Source: WHSV01 sp050693935 (GTDB taxonomy: Bacteria; Actinomycetota; CADDZG01; WHSQ01). From it: 25,135 nt of DNA. Where the stretch lies: positions 1 to 25,135 of the forward strand of contig JBOGWU010000035.1 in the NCBI GenBank assembly GCA_050693935.1, given 5' to 3'. A program made the position numbers and the translations under genes. The notes beneath the pieces are model-generated. The model saw only the letters and a program-made list of their open reading frames with translations, searched no databases and was not told the origin of the DNA. Shown piece after piece: positions 8,146 to 16,223 of the stretch (position 1 is the stretch's first letter; every line of letters starts with the position of its first letter).

Positions 8146-10440
8146 ATGGGGTCGATGCCCGGGTACCGTCGAGAAGCGGGTGCGGGAGAACGACGTCCCA
8201 GCAGTCCACCTCTAGGGATAGTCGTTCTCGAGTCGAAGCTTCGGCCGGCACCGATGGGGCGCGATTGGGTCGAGAGACGCGCGCTACGCGATCGGCTGGT
8301 GGACGCAGCCGCTCGGAAGGTTGTCTTGGTCAGCGCTCCTATCGGATACGGAAAGACAGATCTTCTCGCCCAATGGCGCAGCGATCCTCGAGAGGCGCGG
8401 CCATTTGCGTGGGTAACCGTAGATACCTCAGACAACGAACCGTTGCGTCTGTGGACCTACTTGCTCGAAGCGATTCGTCAGTTGGAACCAGGTATTGGAG
8501 GCGACATCGGCAACCGGCTGAAACGCCAGGGCGAATCTCTGCAGAGGGTGGTCGTACCGCAACTCCTCGATGAGTTGACCATTCTCCCCCGGCGAATCGT
8601 GATCGTCCTCGATGATTTCTCCCAGCTCACCAACCGCGCGTGTCACGAATCCATCGATGAGTTCATCGAGAACCTCCCAGCAACCATCCAACTCGTCATC
8701 TCAACCCGATCGGATCCACCGCTGTCATCGCTGCAACGCATTCGTGCGACGGGCGAGATGCTCGAGATTCGAGCCGGCGATCTGCGATTCACGGTCGAGG
8801 AGGCACGATCCCTTCTCCGGCAGACAACGGGGATCGAGATCTCCCTGCCAGACGTCCGGAGCATTGTCGAACGGACCGAGGGTTGGCCCGCCGGACTCTA
8901 TCTTGCCGCTCTCTCACTCAAAGATCGCGTCGATGCCGAGACGTTCATCAAGGACTTCGCTGGTGACAACCGGCACTTGGTGGACTACCTGACAACCGAG
9001 ATTCTGAACCGCCTGCCGGCACGCGTGCGTCGCTTCCTTGTGCGAACCTCCATCCTCGAAAGATTCACAGCCTCGTTATGCGACGCAGTAGTGGGAGAGG
9101 AAGGCTCGGCCGCCCTTCTCGAGGAGCTGGAGCGCAGCAACCTCTTCCTAGTCCCGCTCGATGACCAGAGGACATGGTTCCGTTACCACCACCTCTTCCA
9201 AGAGCTTTTACAGAGCGATCTGGAAGCAACCGACCGTTCGCTCGTCCCCGAACTCCATCGACGAGCGTCCCAGTGGCACCGCAAGTGGGGATTCCTGGAC
9301 GACGCGATCCAACACGCTGAAGCGGCCGGCAATATCGGGTCGAGTCGAGAGTTGATCTCAGGAAACTGGCTTGCCTACTGCAACGCGGGCCGGCTGGCGA
9401 CCGTGCAATCTTGGATCGAATCACTGGGCGAAAAGCGGGTGGCGTCCGACCCGGTCCTTTCGTTGACGGCCGCGTGGATGGCGGGATTATCGGGGCACTC
9501 CGATGAGGTCGAGAGGTGGCTGGAGCTGGCGAGCCGGGGAACTTTCCTCGGGCCGCTGCCGGACGGCGCCAGCTCGCTCGCCTCGGGCATGGCTCTAGTC
9601 CGCGCGTCGTTCGGACACGAGGGTGTCGGTAAGGCCCTTGCGGCAGCTCGGGTCGCAGCCGAAATCGAGTCGCGGCCGGACGCAAGATGGCACCCCGCCG
9701 CCCAGACCACCTTCGGTTTCTATCTGTACCTATCCGGCGAACCCGGGCTGGCGTCCCCTCACTTCGAGGAGGTAGCGCAGCAGAAGACGCGGGGCAGCAT
9801 CTTCGAGGTCATCTTTGCTCTTTCGCAGCTGTCGATCATCGCCTCGGAGGCCGGTCACCGGATCGAAGCAGCACAGCTCGCCGGTGAAGCCATGGCGATC
9901 GTCGATGAATATCGTCTCTCAGATGCTCCACAAGCGTCGGTCGCGTACACCGGGCTCGGTCGCGCACTCGCAGCGGCCGAAGACCTGAGGGGGGCGAGCA
10001 TCGGGCTTGAGAGAGCCCTCGCACTTCGACGCAGGAGTGCCCTCATCGCACCGTGGCCGACGCTACAGCTGCTGCTGGCGCTCGCGCCGGTCCGAGCCAT
10101 CGAGGGTGATCGTGAAGGGGCCGTGCTTCTGTTGAAGGAAGGGCGCGCGATCGTTGATACGTATCCCGACGCCGGTGTCCTGGGCGCCGAGCTTGAAGAG
10201 CTCGAGCGCTCCATCGCCGCAGCCAAGCCGAGAGCCGCACCACTTGGAGGGTCACTGACCGATCGCGAGCTCTCAGTACTGCAGCTGCTTCCAACCTCGT
10301 TGACCCAACGTCAGATCGGCGAGGAGCTGTTCCTGTCTATCAACACGGTCAAGACTCACGTCAAATCAATCTTCACGAAGCTAGAGGTCGAGTCGCGAGC
10401 AGAAGCGGTCGCGCGGGCGCGGAGGCTTCGCCTGCTGTAA
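8146..10440 (+). CDS. MalT-like LuxR-family regulator with ATPase domain (LAL type), copy 2
   Basis: Paralogue of the regulator at 3867-6218 with the same order of parts: an ESKLRPAP block before Walker A (APIGYGKT), Walker B (IVIVLDD), a long helical repeat region, and a C-terminal LuxR helix-turn-helix (LTDRELSVLQLLPTSLTQRQI, then NTVKTHVKSIFTKLEV). Proteins of this class bind ATP, form oligomers and activate transcription from repeated short boxes. I prefer the ATG at 8146 (764 residues), which has AGGGAG four bases upstream; the in-frame ATG at 8116 has no Shine-Dalgarno sequence. Operator B with perfect flanking half-sites is 77 bp upstream, which suggests autoregulation or control by copy 1. 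It is the only rightward gene in the left 14 kb. Ligand unknown. Confidence 0.9.
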   Translation: MGSMPGYRREAGAGERRPSSPPLGIVVLESKLRPAPMGRDWVERRALRDRLVDAAARKVVLVSAPIGYGKTDLLAQWRSDPREARPFAWVTVDTSDNEPLRLWTYLLEAIRQLEPGIGGDIGNRLKRQGESLQRVVVPQLLDELTILPRRIVIVLDDFSQLTNRACHESIDEFIENLPATIQLVISTRSDPPLSSLQRIRATGEMLEIRAGDLRFTVEEARSLLRQTTGIEISLPDVRSIVERTEGWPAGLYLAALSLKDRVDAETFIKDFAGDNRHLVDYLTTEILNRLPARVRRFLVRTSILERFTASLCDAVVGEEGSAALLEELERSNLFLVPLDDQRTWFRYHHLFQELLQSDLEATDRSLVPELHRRASQWHRKWGFLDDAIQHAEAAGNIGSSRELISGNWLAYCNAGRLATVQSWIESLGEKRVASDPVLSLTAAWMAGLSGHSDEVERWLELASRGTFLGPLPDGASSLASGMALVRASFGHEGVGKALAAARVAAEIESRPDARWHPAAQTTFGFYLYLSGEPGLASPHFEEVAQQKTRGSIFEVIFALSQLSIIASEAGHRIEAAQLAGEAMAIVDEYRLSDAPQASVAYTGLGRALAAAEDLRGASIGLERALALRRRSALIAPWPTLQLLLALAPVRAIEGDREGAVLLLKEGRAIVDTYPDAGVLGAELEELERSIAAAKPRAAPLGGSLTDRELSVLQLLPTSLTQRQIGEELFLSINTVKTHVKSIFTKLEVESRAEAVARARRLRLL

Positions 10441-10468
10441 GGAAACGATCTCGCTTGGCGCGGCCCCG

Positions 10469-10741
10469 CTAGGGCTCCGTCTGCAGCTCGTTCACGCTTA
10501 CGACCTCGATAGCGAAATCGCGGAGCCTGTCGAGGACACCGTAGAACTCCGACAGGTCCGCAACGTCTGCAGTTAGAATGGTCGTGCCACGATGTGGCAT
10601 CGCCGACATCTCGCCGAAGGCGCTCGACAGGAGTTCGCCGAACTCCCCTCGCACCACGATCTGGTACCGCCTTCTCCGACTGGCACCATTCTGGGTCATC
10701 CTCACGGTCCTCCCAAGGACCTGGACTTCGGTCACTTTCAA
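10469..10741 (-). CDS. Small conserved hypothetical protein (90 aa)
   Basis: A small soluble protein beginning with TTG, which has GGAGGAA about 6 bases upstream. The core has alternating strands and a helix: YQIVVRGEFGELLSSAF, then GTTILTADVADLSEFYGVLDRLRDFAIEVVSV. This resembles a short ferredoxin-like or ACT-like fold. I recall proteins of this pattern (GTTxLxGxVxDxxxLxGLLxRLRDxGLxLLSV) as common uncharacterised neighbours of stress and transport genes in actinobacteria. Function unknown. Operator C lies 28-56 bp upstream, very close to the start. It converges on the end of the second regulator gene with a 28-bp gap. Confidence 0.75.
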   Translation of the reverse strand: MKVTEVQVLGRTVRMTQNGASRRRRYQIVVRGEFGELLSSAFGEMSAMPHRGTTILTADVADLSEFYGVLDRLRDFAIEVVSVNELQTEP

Positions 10742-10768
10742 CCGTCTTCCTCCCGAACTCGGCGCGCC

Positions 10769-10797
10769 TCACCCCTGGTTGGAGTTCACCAGGGTGA
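10769..10797. promoter_or_regulatory. Composite operator C, also a hairpin at the end of the SulP gene
   Basis: Palindrome with one change, TCACCAGGGTGA, at 10786-10797, with TCACCC at 10769-10774, 17 bp to the left. The first three bases of the palindrome are the stop codon of the SulP gene (minus strand). The region can also pair with itself: TCACCCCTGGT (10769-10779) with ACCAGGGTGA (10788-10797), leaving one unpaired C. It could act as operator for the 90-residue gene, as a transcript-end hairpin, or both. Confidence 0.6.
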
Positions 10798-12465
10798 CGC
10801 TGATCGGTTATCCGAAGGCGCGGATTCCGAGCCGTGGGCGTCGACGCCCTCCGACAATGTGGGGAAAATCAACCGTCGTGCCTTCAAATCATCCCAGCGA
10901 GGCGCAGCTTTGGCTACCTCCAGGACCGAGGTCGTCATCGCCGCCAACCACACTTCGGTACCTTCCGACTGAAGCCTTTCGGCCAGGTCGTCGAAGACCT
11001 CGACCGCGGTCGAATCGATCTGAGGAACCGCCGAGAGGTCGAGCAATAGCGTCCGCGGTCTGTGCGGCGCTTCTTCGACCATCTTTGCGAGGCGGTCGGT
11101 GACACGCTGCGAGTTCCCGAAATAGAGACCCGCCTCGATCCGGGCGATCATGAGGTCCTTGTAGACGATGTCGGCTGGATCGCGCCCTAACTCGCGGAAG
11201 ACGTCCGTGTCCGGCTTGCGTCCCAGGACGAAGATCGGTGGATGATTGAGGTTCCAGAACAAGGTGACAAGGGAAACGACCACCCCGACGAGCAATCCCG
11301 GCAAGGCGCCTAGAGCCAGAACACCAAGCGCAGCGATCACACCGAAGACGTACTCCTCAAAACGCAAGCTGCTAATGCGTCTGAGGCCGCCGATGTCGAT
11401 GAGTCCCAGCGCTGCTACAAGGACGATGGCACCGAGTATCGGTTCGGGCACGTATACGAAGAGCGAGGCGAGAAACAATAGAACCAGCGCCACGCTGGAC
11501 GCCGTCACAAGACCCGAGACCTGCGATCGAGCTCCTGCGCGATCGTTCACCGCGGTTTGCGAGAGGCCTCCCCCTGCCGGGATCGCCTGAAACAGGCCAC
11601 CTGCGAGGTTGGCGCCTCCCAGAGCCAGGAGTTCCCGGTTGGGATCTACACGGAGATCATCCCGAGTTCGGAAGGCTCGCGCCGAGGCTATGGACTCGAC
11701 GAACGCCATAAGGGCGATGCCCGCGGCAGCGGGTAGAAGCGTGGTCACGAGTGCTAGGTCGGGGATCTCAAGTTGAGGGAGTCCACCCGGCACGTCGGCA
11801 ACTGTGGCCACTCCCCGCGCCTCGAGTTGCGAAATTGCCATTAGCGCCATCCCGGCGACGAATACGAGCAACGGGCCGGGAAGGTTCGGAAGCCTTCGCT
11901 TTATGAACAGCAGAGCTGCGAAGGATGTCAGCGCGATCGCTAGGGTCCAGAAATTCGTGTCGCCGACCTGCGACGCGGCGGAGGCGACCTTGGGAAAGAA
12001 GGTCTCTCCGCTGATCGATACCCCCATGATCTTCCCCAACTGACTCGCCGCGACCGTCAAGCCCATGCCGATCTTGAAGCCGGCCAGTATTGGGCGCGAG
12101 ATGAAGCTGGACAAGAACCCCAGGCGCAACAAACCCGCGATCACGAGTAACAAACCGACCTCACCTGCGAGAACGGCCGCAACCACGGCGGGCTCGGCGC
12201 CTTCAGGAGCCAGCGCTATCCCCGAGGCGGTTAGCAGCGCGATCGTCGATGTGGTGCTGACACTGAGGCAGCGTGTGCTGCCGAGCAGGGAATAGACGAT
12301 CATCGGGATCAAGGCCGTGTACAGCCCGAACTCGACAGGCAATCCCGCGATGGTCGCGTAGGCCATCGCCTGAGGAATCACAACAGCCGCGGTGGTCACT
12401 CCGGCGGTCACGTCCCAGCGGAACCAGGACACACGGTAAGTGCGGAGCCACGACGCGACGGGCAT
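10786..12465 (-). CDS. SulP-family anion transporter with STAS domain (second of tandem pair)
   Basis: An inner-membrane permease of the SulP/SLC26 family, whose members carry sulfate, bicarbonate or other anions. The N-terminal half starts with WFRWDVTAGVTTAAVVIPQAMAYATIAGLP, the standard first-helix block; about a dozen helices follow to about residue 400. The C-terminus is a STAS domain with LLLDLSAVPQIDSTAV (about 473-488). I chose the ATG at 12465 (559 residues). The frame is open further upstream, but that part overlaps the end of the other SulP gene and is not membrane-like. The ATG lies 4 bp after the stop of the upstream SulP gene, so the two are one operon. Anion not decidable from sequence; nearby sulfatase makes sulfate a fair guess. 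Confidence 0.88.
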   Translation of the reverse strand: MPVASWLRTYRVSWFRWDVTAGVTTAAVVIPQAMAYATIAGLPVEFGLYTALIPMIVYSLLGSTRCLSVSTTSTIALLTASGIALAPEGAEPAVVAAVLAGEVGLLLVIAGLLRLGFLSSFISRPILAGFKIGMGLTVAASQLGKIMGVSISGETFFPKVASAASQVGDTNFWTLAIALTSFAALLFIKRRLPNLPGPLLVFVAGMALMAISQLEARGVATVADVPGGLPQLEIPDLALVTTLLPAAAGIALMAFVESIASARAFRTRDDLRVDPNRELLALGGANLAGGLFQAIPAGGGLSQTAVNDRAGARSQVSGLVTASSVALVLLFLASLFVYVPEPILGAIVLVAALGLIDIGGLRRISSLRFEEYVFGVIAALGVLALGALPGLLVGVVVSLVTLFWNLNHPPIFVLGRKPDTDVFRELGRDPADIVYKDLMIARIEAGLYFGNSQRVTDRLAKMVEEAPHRPRTLLLDLSAVPQIDSTAVEVFDDLAERLQSEGTEVWLAAMTTSVLEVAKAAPRWDDLKARRLIFPTLSEGVDAHGSESAPSDNRSASPW

Positions 12466-12469
12466 CCGT

Positions 12470-14188
12470 CTATGGACTCCGCGTAGAGGTGGGATCACCC
12501 GGCGAGAATCCTGACGCTGCGTCGGCCACACGCAGGAAGAAATTGTCCGCCCCGATCTTCTCTTCGAGCCCCAGCTCTTCGATCGTTTGTCTAAGGGACG
12601 TTCGAACGCGTGCCATCGTGAATACAACGCCGTCGTCGTGGAGATCGGCGATGACCCGGTCCAGGGCCTCCGCCCCAGTCACATCCATATCGGTAATGCC
12701 CTCGGCGTTGACTACGACTTGCCGAATAGGATTGCGAGCCTGAGCCACCAACGACCGGATGTCGTGCTTAAAGACCTCAGCGTTCGCGAAGAACAGGGGG
12801 GCGTCGAACCGGTAGATGATTAGCCCAGGGTTGGTCTCCGCGTCTTCGTAGTTCTCGATATCACGGAACGTCGGCGAGCCGGCCACTTCTCCGAGTACGG
12901 CCGTGTGCGGAAGGATCGCTCGGCGCATTGTCTCGAGAAGCGAAACCACGACTCCGATCACGATCCCCTCTAACACACCGAAGACGAGAACCCCCAGGAG
13001 GGTGACCAAGGAGAGAACGAAATCGCTGGTTCGTACTCTCCGGAGCATTCGGAACCGGCCTATGTCAACCAGGCTGACCGCCGATAGAAGCACCACGGCA
13101 CCGAGTGCTGCGATCGGCAGGTATCGAAACAACGGGGTCAATAGCAACACTGTGACAAGAACCATCACAGCACCGATCATGTTCGCCGACTGCGACCGGG
13201 CCCCGGTGTTGGCAACAATGAAGCTCCGTGAGTCACTCCCGTTAGCGGGGAAGCCCTGGACCAGACCCGCTCCAACCCCTGCCGCAGCCAAACCGACGAA
13301 CTCCCGAGTCGTGTCGAGATCTTCCCTATCGCGCGACGCCAGGGCGCTCCCCGTCGCGACGCTGCTTGCAAAAACGAGCAAGGCCACGCTTCCCGCTGGA
13401 GCTAGCAGAGAAAGGACATCTGCGAGCGGAGCTCTTGGGATCGCCGGAACCGGTATCCCCCGCCCGACCTCGCCCACGATCGCAACATCGCTAGAGCTCG
13501 CCACGCCCGTTGCTGCGACGAACACCGTTGCGAAAGCCATTGCAATGAGCGCGGCCGGCAAGCGCGGGAGGATTCGCTGAAGGACAAGTAGGACGATGAT
13601 TGAACAGATGCCAATTCCGAGCGACCAACCATTGGTGGCATCAAGGTTTGTCAGGACTTCACCGATCTGCTGCCACCATTCGTCTCCTGAAGGGGAGATT
13701 CCGAATAGCTTCGGGATCTGGCTGGCTGCGATGATCACAGCGGCTCCCGCGAGGTATCCCGTCAGGATCGGGGACGACAATAGTCGCGTAACGACACCGA
13801 GGCGTAGAAGAGCCCCGAGCAAAAGGACCCCTCCAACGAGAATGGTGAGCATCGATGTGAGCGCGATCGCTCGTTCGGGGTCCCCTCCTGCCAGCGGACC
13901 GACCGAGGCGGCAACGACTATCGCAACCGACGATTCAGGTCCAACGTTCAGATACCGGCTGCTGCCGAAGAGGCCATAAAGCAGCATGCCCGCCATCGCC
14001 GTGTAAAGGCCGGCGACGGCCGGGATCCCGGCCAGTTCGCCATACGCAAGTCCCTGCGGAACGACCACTGCCCAGACGGAAAGCGCGGCGATCATATCCA
14101 GGCGCAGCCTCGGTCGTGAGTAGCCATCGAGGACGCGGAGACCTGGCAGGAATCGCGAGAAACCAGCAAACTTTGAATTCATACCCAT
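12470..14188 (-). CDS. SulP-family anion transporter with STAS domain (first of tandem pair)
   Basis: A second SulP/SLC26 permease, 572 residues, well diverged from its neighbour. It has the N-terminal block LRLDMIAALSVWAVVVPQGLAYGELAGIP, about a dozen helices, and a C-terminal STAS domain (QVVVNAEGITDMDVTGAEAL, about 490-510) with a short tail. Start is ATG at 14188; a second ATG two codons later is equally possible and the Shine-Dalgarno sequence is weak. Operator D lies 71 bp upstream and is shared with the divergent SHOCT gene. Two different SulP proteins in one operon could form a mixed dimer (inferred from the dimeric nature of the family) or handle different anions. Confidence 0.88.
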   Translation of the reverse strand: MGMNSKFAGFSRFLPGLRVLDGYSRPRLRLDMIAALSVWAVVVPQGLAYGELAGIPAVAGLYTAMAGMLLYGLFGSSRYLNVGPESSVAIVVAASVGPLAGGDPERAIALTSMLTILVGGVLLLGALLRLGVVTRLLSSPILTGYLAGAAVIIAASQIPKLFGISPSGDEWWQQIGEVLTNLDATNGWSLGIGICSIIVLLVLQRILPRLPAALIAMAFATVFVAATGVASSSDVAIVGEVGRGIPVPAIPRAPLADVLSLLAPAGSVALLVFASSVATGSALASRDREDLDTTREFVGLAAAGVGAGLVQGFPANGSDSRSFIVANTGARSQSANMIGAVMVLVTVLLLTPLFRYLPIAALGAVVLLSAVSLVDIGRFRMLRRVRTSDFVLSLVTLLGVLVFGVLEGIVIGVVVSLLETMRRAILPHTAVLGEVAGSPTFRDIENYEDAETNPGLIIYRFDAPLFFANAEVFKHDIRSLVAQARNPIRQVVVNAEGITDMDVTGAEALDRVIADLHDDGVVFTMARVRTSLRQTIEELGLEEKIGADNFFLRVADAASGFSPGDPTSTRSP

Positions 14189-14258
14189 AGGCCCTGCGTC
14201 GGATGGGTTCAGGGTCGGTTACAAGGGTCAGGTAATCGGGCGAGAGCGCGTGGCAACA

Positions 14259-14304
14259 TCGCCCCGGGACACATCTCACCCGGGTGAGACGCCGGCCAAG
14301 GTGA
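14259..14304. promoter_or_regulatory. Composite operator D (divergent SulP / SHOCT promoter)
   Basis: The palindrome extends here to 16 bases, TCTCACCCGGGTGAGA (14274-14289; core 14276-14287). The 17-bp flanking half-sites are each one base off: TCGCCC at 14259-14264 and AGGTGA at 14299-14304. It lies between the leftward SulP pair and the rightward SHOCT gene. A TAT-containing stretch (CATATGAC, 14331-14338) follows on the SHOCT side and may be a -10 box. Confidence 0.75.
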
Positions 14305-14385
14305 CGCCTCCTACATCGAGCGGCGCGATTCATATGACAGGAAACGATCAATCCAGGATCGTGCGTGCTCAACAAGGAGGCAGAA

Positions 14386-14733
14386 ATGGATTGGGATTTC
14401 GGGGATATCTTCCTGACGATGCTGGCGTTCTTCTTCTGGTTCACGTTCATCTGGATGTTCGTTGGGGCGTTCGCCGACATCTTCCGCAGGTCCGATCTCT
14501 CGGGATGGGGCAAGGCGGGCTGGATCGCGCTGATCTGCATCCTGCCCCTGCTCGGGGTCTTGGTCTACATGATCACGCGCCCGGCACCGACCGCCGAGGA
14601 GGTCGCGTCCAGGTACGCGACGGGCAACGGATACTCGCGCGCCGACGAGCTCTCGAAGCTGGCGGCTTTGCGTGACAAGGGAGACCTCACCGACGAGGAA
14701 TTCAACCGCTTGAAGGTCGGGGCGTTGACGTAA
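14386..14733 (+). CDS. Small membrane protein with C-terminal SHOCT domain
   Basis: 115 residues. Two hydrophobic helices (about 7-30 and 44-64) resemble the N-terminal PLDc_N module, followed by a SHOCT domain (about 87-112) with LSKLAALRDKGDLTDEEFNRLK, a short helical motif thought to serve oligomerisation or protein contact. I chose the ATG at 14386 because AAGGAGG (14374-14380) sits 5 bases before it; the in-frame ATG at 14365 has none. It is divergent from the SulP pair, sharing operator D. Its last 32 bases overlap the end of the convergent BASS-type gene. Role unknown. Confidence 0.85.
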   Translation: MDWDFGDIFLTMLAFFFWFTFIWMFVGAFADIFRRSDLSGWGKAGWIALICILPLLGVLVYMITRPAPTAEEVASRYATGNGYSRADELSKLAALRDKGDLTDEEFNRLKVGALT

Positions 14734-15568
14734 CGCGTCGACCGGAGGCTCTCCACCAAACGGCCACCGTGGTCAGCAAGATCAGCTCGATTAGTGCGTA
14801 GGCGACGATCATGATCACCGCGTCGGCGTCACTGCCAAATGCGCCCGTGGCGATCACCAACGCCAGGCCGCCCTTACGAGCCGCTGAGATGAGGGCCAGC
14901 GATCGCCGAGCGGACGGCTCACGGCCGGCAAGAAACGCGCCGGTCGTGAGCGACGCCACCAGCAATCGCACCACGGCCATCAGAACCGGGATCTCGAGAA
15001 TCCGCACGACCCGTGGAAGATCGTGGATGAGGATGAGGACGACGAGAACGGCGAACGAAGCGTTGGATAATGCGCCGACCGCTCGCGCGGTCCCGGGTAA
15101 GCCCATCCACTTCCTGCCTTGCCCGATCAGTCCGACGACCAATGGGACCAGTTGAAGTAAGACGATCGCCGCGAACAGTTGCGGATACTCCAGACCGGCC
15201 TCAGAGTCGAGGAAAAGGCGCGTTAGAACTGGAACGAAGACCACTCCGGCCAGCTGAAGCGTGATTATCAGCCCGACCGACGACGCGATCTCGCCTCGAG
15301 CAATCGCAATCAACTTCACCGCGTATGGCGCTCCCGGTGAGAATGCGATCAGCAGGTAGCCGGTTCTAACCTCCGCGCTGAGATCGAGACCCGATGCTGC
15401 CAGTAGCCCGAGCGCGGGAATGACCACCAAGTTCAGCAGCAAGCCCTTCGTTATGGTCCTCCAGTCGCGCACTCCCCGCGCGATTCGCCCGGGCGGGACC
15501 TGCAGACCTAAGGCCAGCATCGTGGAGACGACGAAGATCTGGATGGTTACGTCGATCGCGGTTAGCAT
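14702..15568 (-). CDS. Bile acid:sodium symporter (BASS)-like transporter
   Basis: A 288-residue inner-membrane protein with about 9-10 helices, of the BASS/SBF superfamily of sodium-coupled organic anion carriers. It has the block FSPGAPYAVKLIAIARGE (about 74-92), which corresponds to the family's first crossover region, and the late LALISAARKGGLALVIA segment, matching the second repeat. Bacterial members move pantoate, pyruvate or other small organic anions; the substrate here cannot be named. The ATG has no Shine-Dalgarno sequence, but GATAAT on the minus strand (plus 15580-15585) lies only 11 bases upstream, which would suit a leaderless mRNA. A hairpin terminator of the upstream gene lies just before it. 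The 3' end overlaps the SHOCT gene tail-to-tail. Confidence 0.8.
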   Translation of the reverse strand: MLTAIDVTIQIFVVSTMLALGLQVPPGRIARGVRDWRTITKGLLLNLVVIPALGLLAASGLDLSAEVRTGYLLIAFSPGAPYAVKLIAIARGEIASSVGLIITLQLAGVVFVPVLTRLFLDSEAGLEYPQLFAAIVLLQLVPLVVGLIGQGRKWMGLPGTARAVGALSNASFAVLVVLILIHDLPRVVRILEIPVLMAVVRLLVASLTTGAFLAGREPSARRSLALISAARKGGLALVIATGAFGSDADAVIMIVAYALIELILLTTVAVWWRASGRRVTSTPRPSSG

Positions 15569-15617
15569 GGATGGCGCACATTATCCGCACCGCCCTCATT
15601 CGATGCCGAGAACCAAG

Positions 15618-15645
15618 AAGGGTGCCCCCCGCAAGGGGCACCCTT
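15618..15645 (-). terminator. Hairpin terminator after the small membrane protein gene
   Basis: Perfect 11-bp inverted repeat, AAGGGTGCCCC (15618-15628) and GGGGCACCCTT (15635-15645), with a 6-base loop. It lies 25 bp beyond the stop of the leftward gene at 15670. The T-tract is poor (TTCTT on the minus strand), so it may be of the weakly U-tailed kind common in high-GC bacteria. Confidence 0.65.
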
Positions 15646-15669
15646 CACAACTCGGCGCGTGCCCAGGCG

Positions 15670-15987
15670 TTAGGCCATGCGCGAGGGCGCCGGAGCGACC
15701 GGTCGACTGGGTGCCGATTGGGTCTGTTGCAGGTAGCCGATCCCAATGTGCCCGACGTCGAAGAAGGCACACACGGCAACCCAGAACCACTCCCAACCGC
15801 CCAGCCCGACACCGGGCGTGTAGAGCAGCACGTACATCAAGGTCGCGAACGGCAGAAAGGTTATGCCGATCAGGGGCAAGATGAACGTGTCAAAGGCGGC
15901 ATCTACGCGGCCTGGTCGAAGCACCCAGACCAGGAACAACGCGAACCGTGGAAAGAAAGCCGCCATCAGCGTGGACAGGATGACCAT
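15670..15987 (-). CDS. Small membrane protein (105 aa), function unknown
   Basis: 105 residues with a hydrophobic segment near the start (VILSTLMAAFFPRFALFLVWVL) and two or three more, including ILPLIGITFLPFATLMYVLLY and EWFWVAVCAFFDVGHIGIGYL, ending in a Pro/Ala/Ser tail. The pattern MYVLLYTPGVGLGGWEWFWV is one I associate with uncharacterised actinobacterial proteins; no function is known to me. I chose the ATG at 15987 because AAGGAGG stands 7 bases before it; the longer frame to 16032 lacks such a site. It diverges from the sulfatase gene, with operator E between them. Confidence 0.75.
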   Translation of the reverse strand: MVILSTLMAAFFPRFALFLVWVLRPGRVDAAFDTFILPLIGITFLPFATLMYVLLYTPGVGLGGWEWFWVAVCAFFDVGHIGIGYLQQTQSAPSRPVAPAPSRMA

Positions 15988-16100
15988 CCTCAACCTCCTT
16001 GGCTTATCGGACTGGCTCGGTCCGCGTCCCACACACCGCTGAAAAAGGCAACGCGCGATAGCCCTTCTCGCGTCGCGTTTCGATGTTCTACGCGAGATGG

Positions 16101-16190
16101 CGGATCGGCTTCACCCGCTTGAACGTCTCACCCAGGTGAGATCGCTCCTCGGGCGATGCCCGCGACGCGCTACTCCATGAAGGTCTATGG
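16101..16190 (+). repeat. Duplicated promoter segment, copy 1
   Basis: Direct repeat of 22810-22899. In my hand alignment without gaps, 59 of the first 63 bases and 77 of all 90 match. The repeat includes operator E and the putative -10 region, and it ends before the sulfatase Shine-Dalgarno sequence. To the left of 16101 similarity stops abruptly. Confidence 0.85.
16111..16156. promoter_or_regulatory. Composite operator E (before the sulfatase)
   Basis: The palindrome has one change in the core, TCACCCAGGTGA (16128-16139), but the outer arms extend it to TCTCACCCAGGTGAGA. TCACCC lies 17 bp to the left (16111-16116) and GGGCGA 17 bp to the right (16151-16156). A stretch GTCTATGG (16183-16190), 27 bp beyond the element, may contain the -10 box. 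The whole region is nearly repeated at 22810-22899. Confidence 0.75.
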
Positions 16191-16223
16191 CAGACGAGTT
16201 CGTAGATATGGGAGGGGAACATC

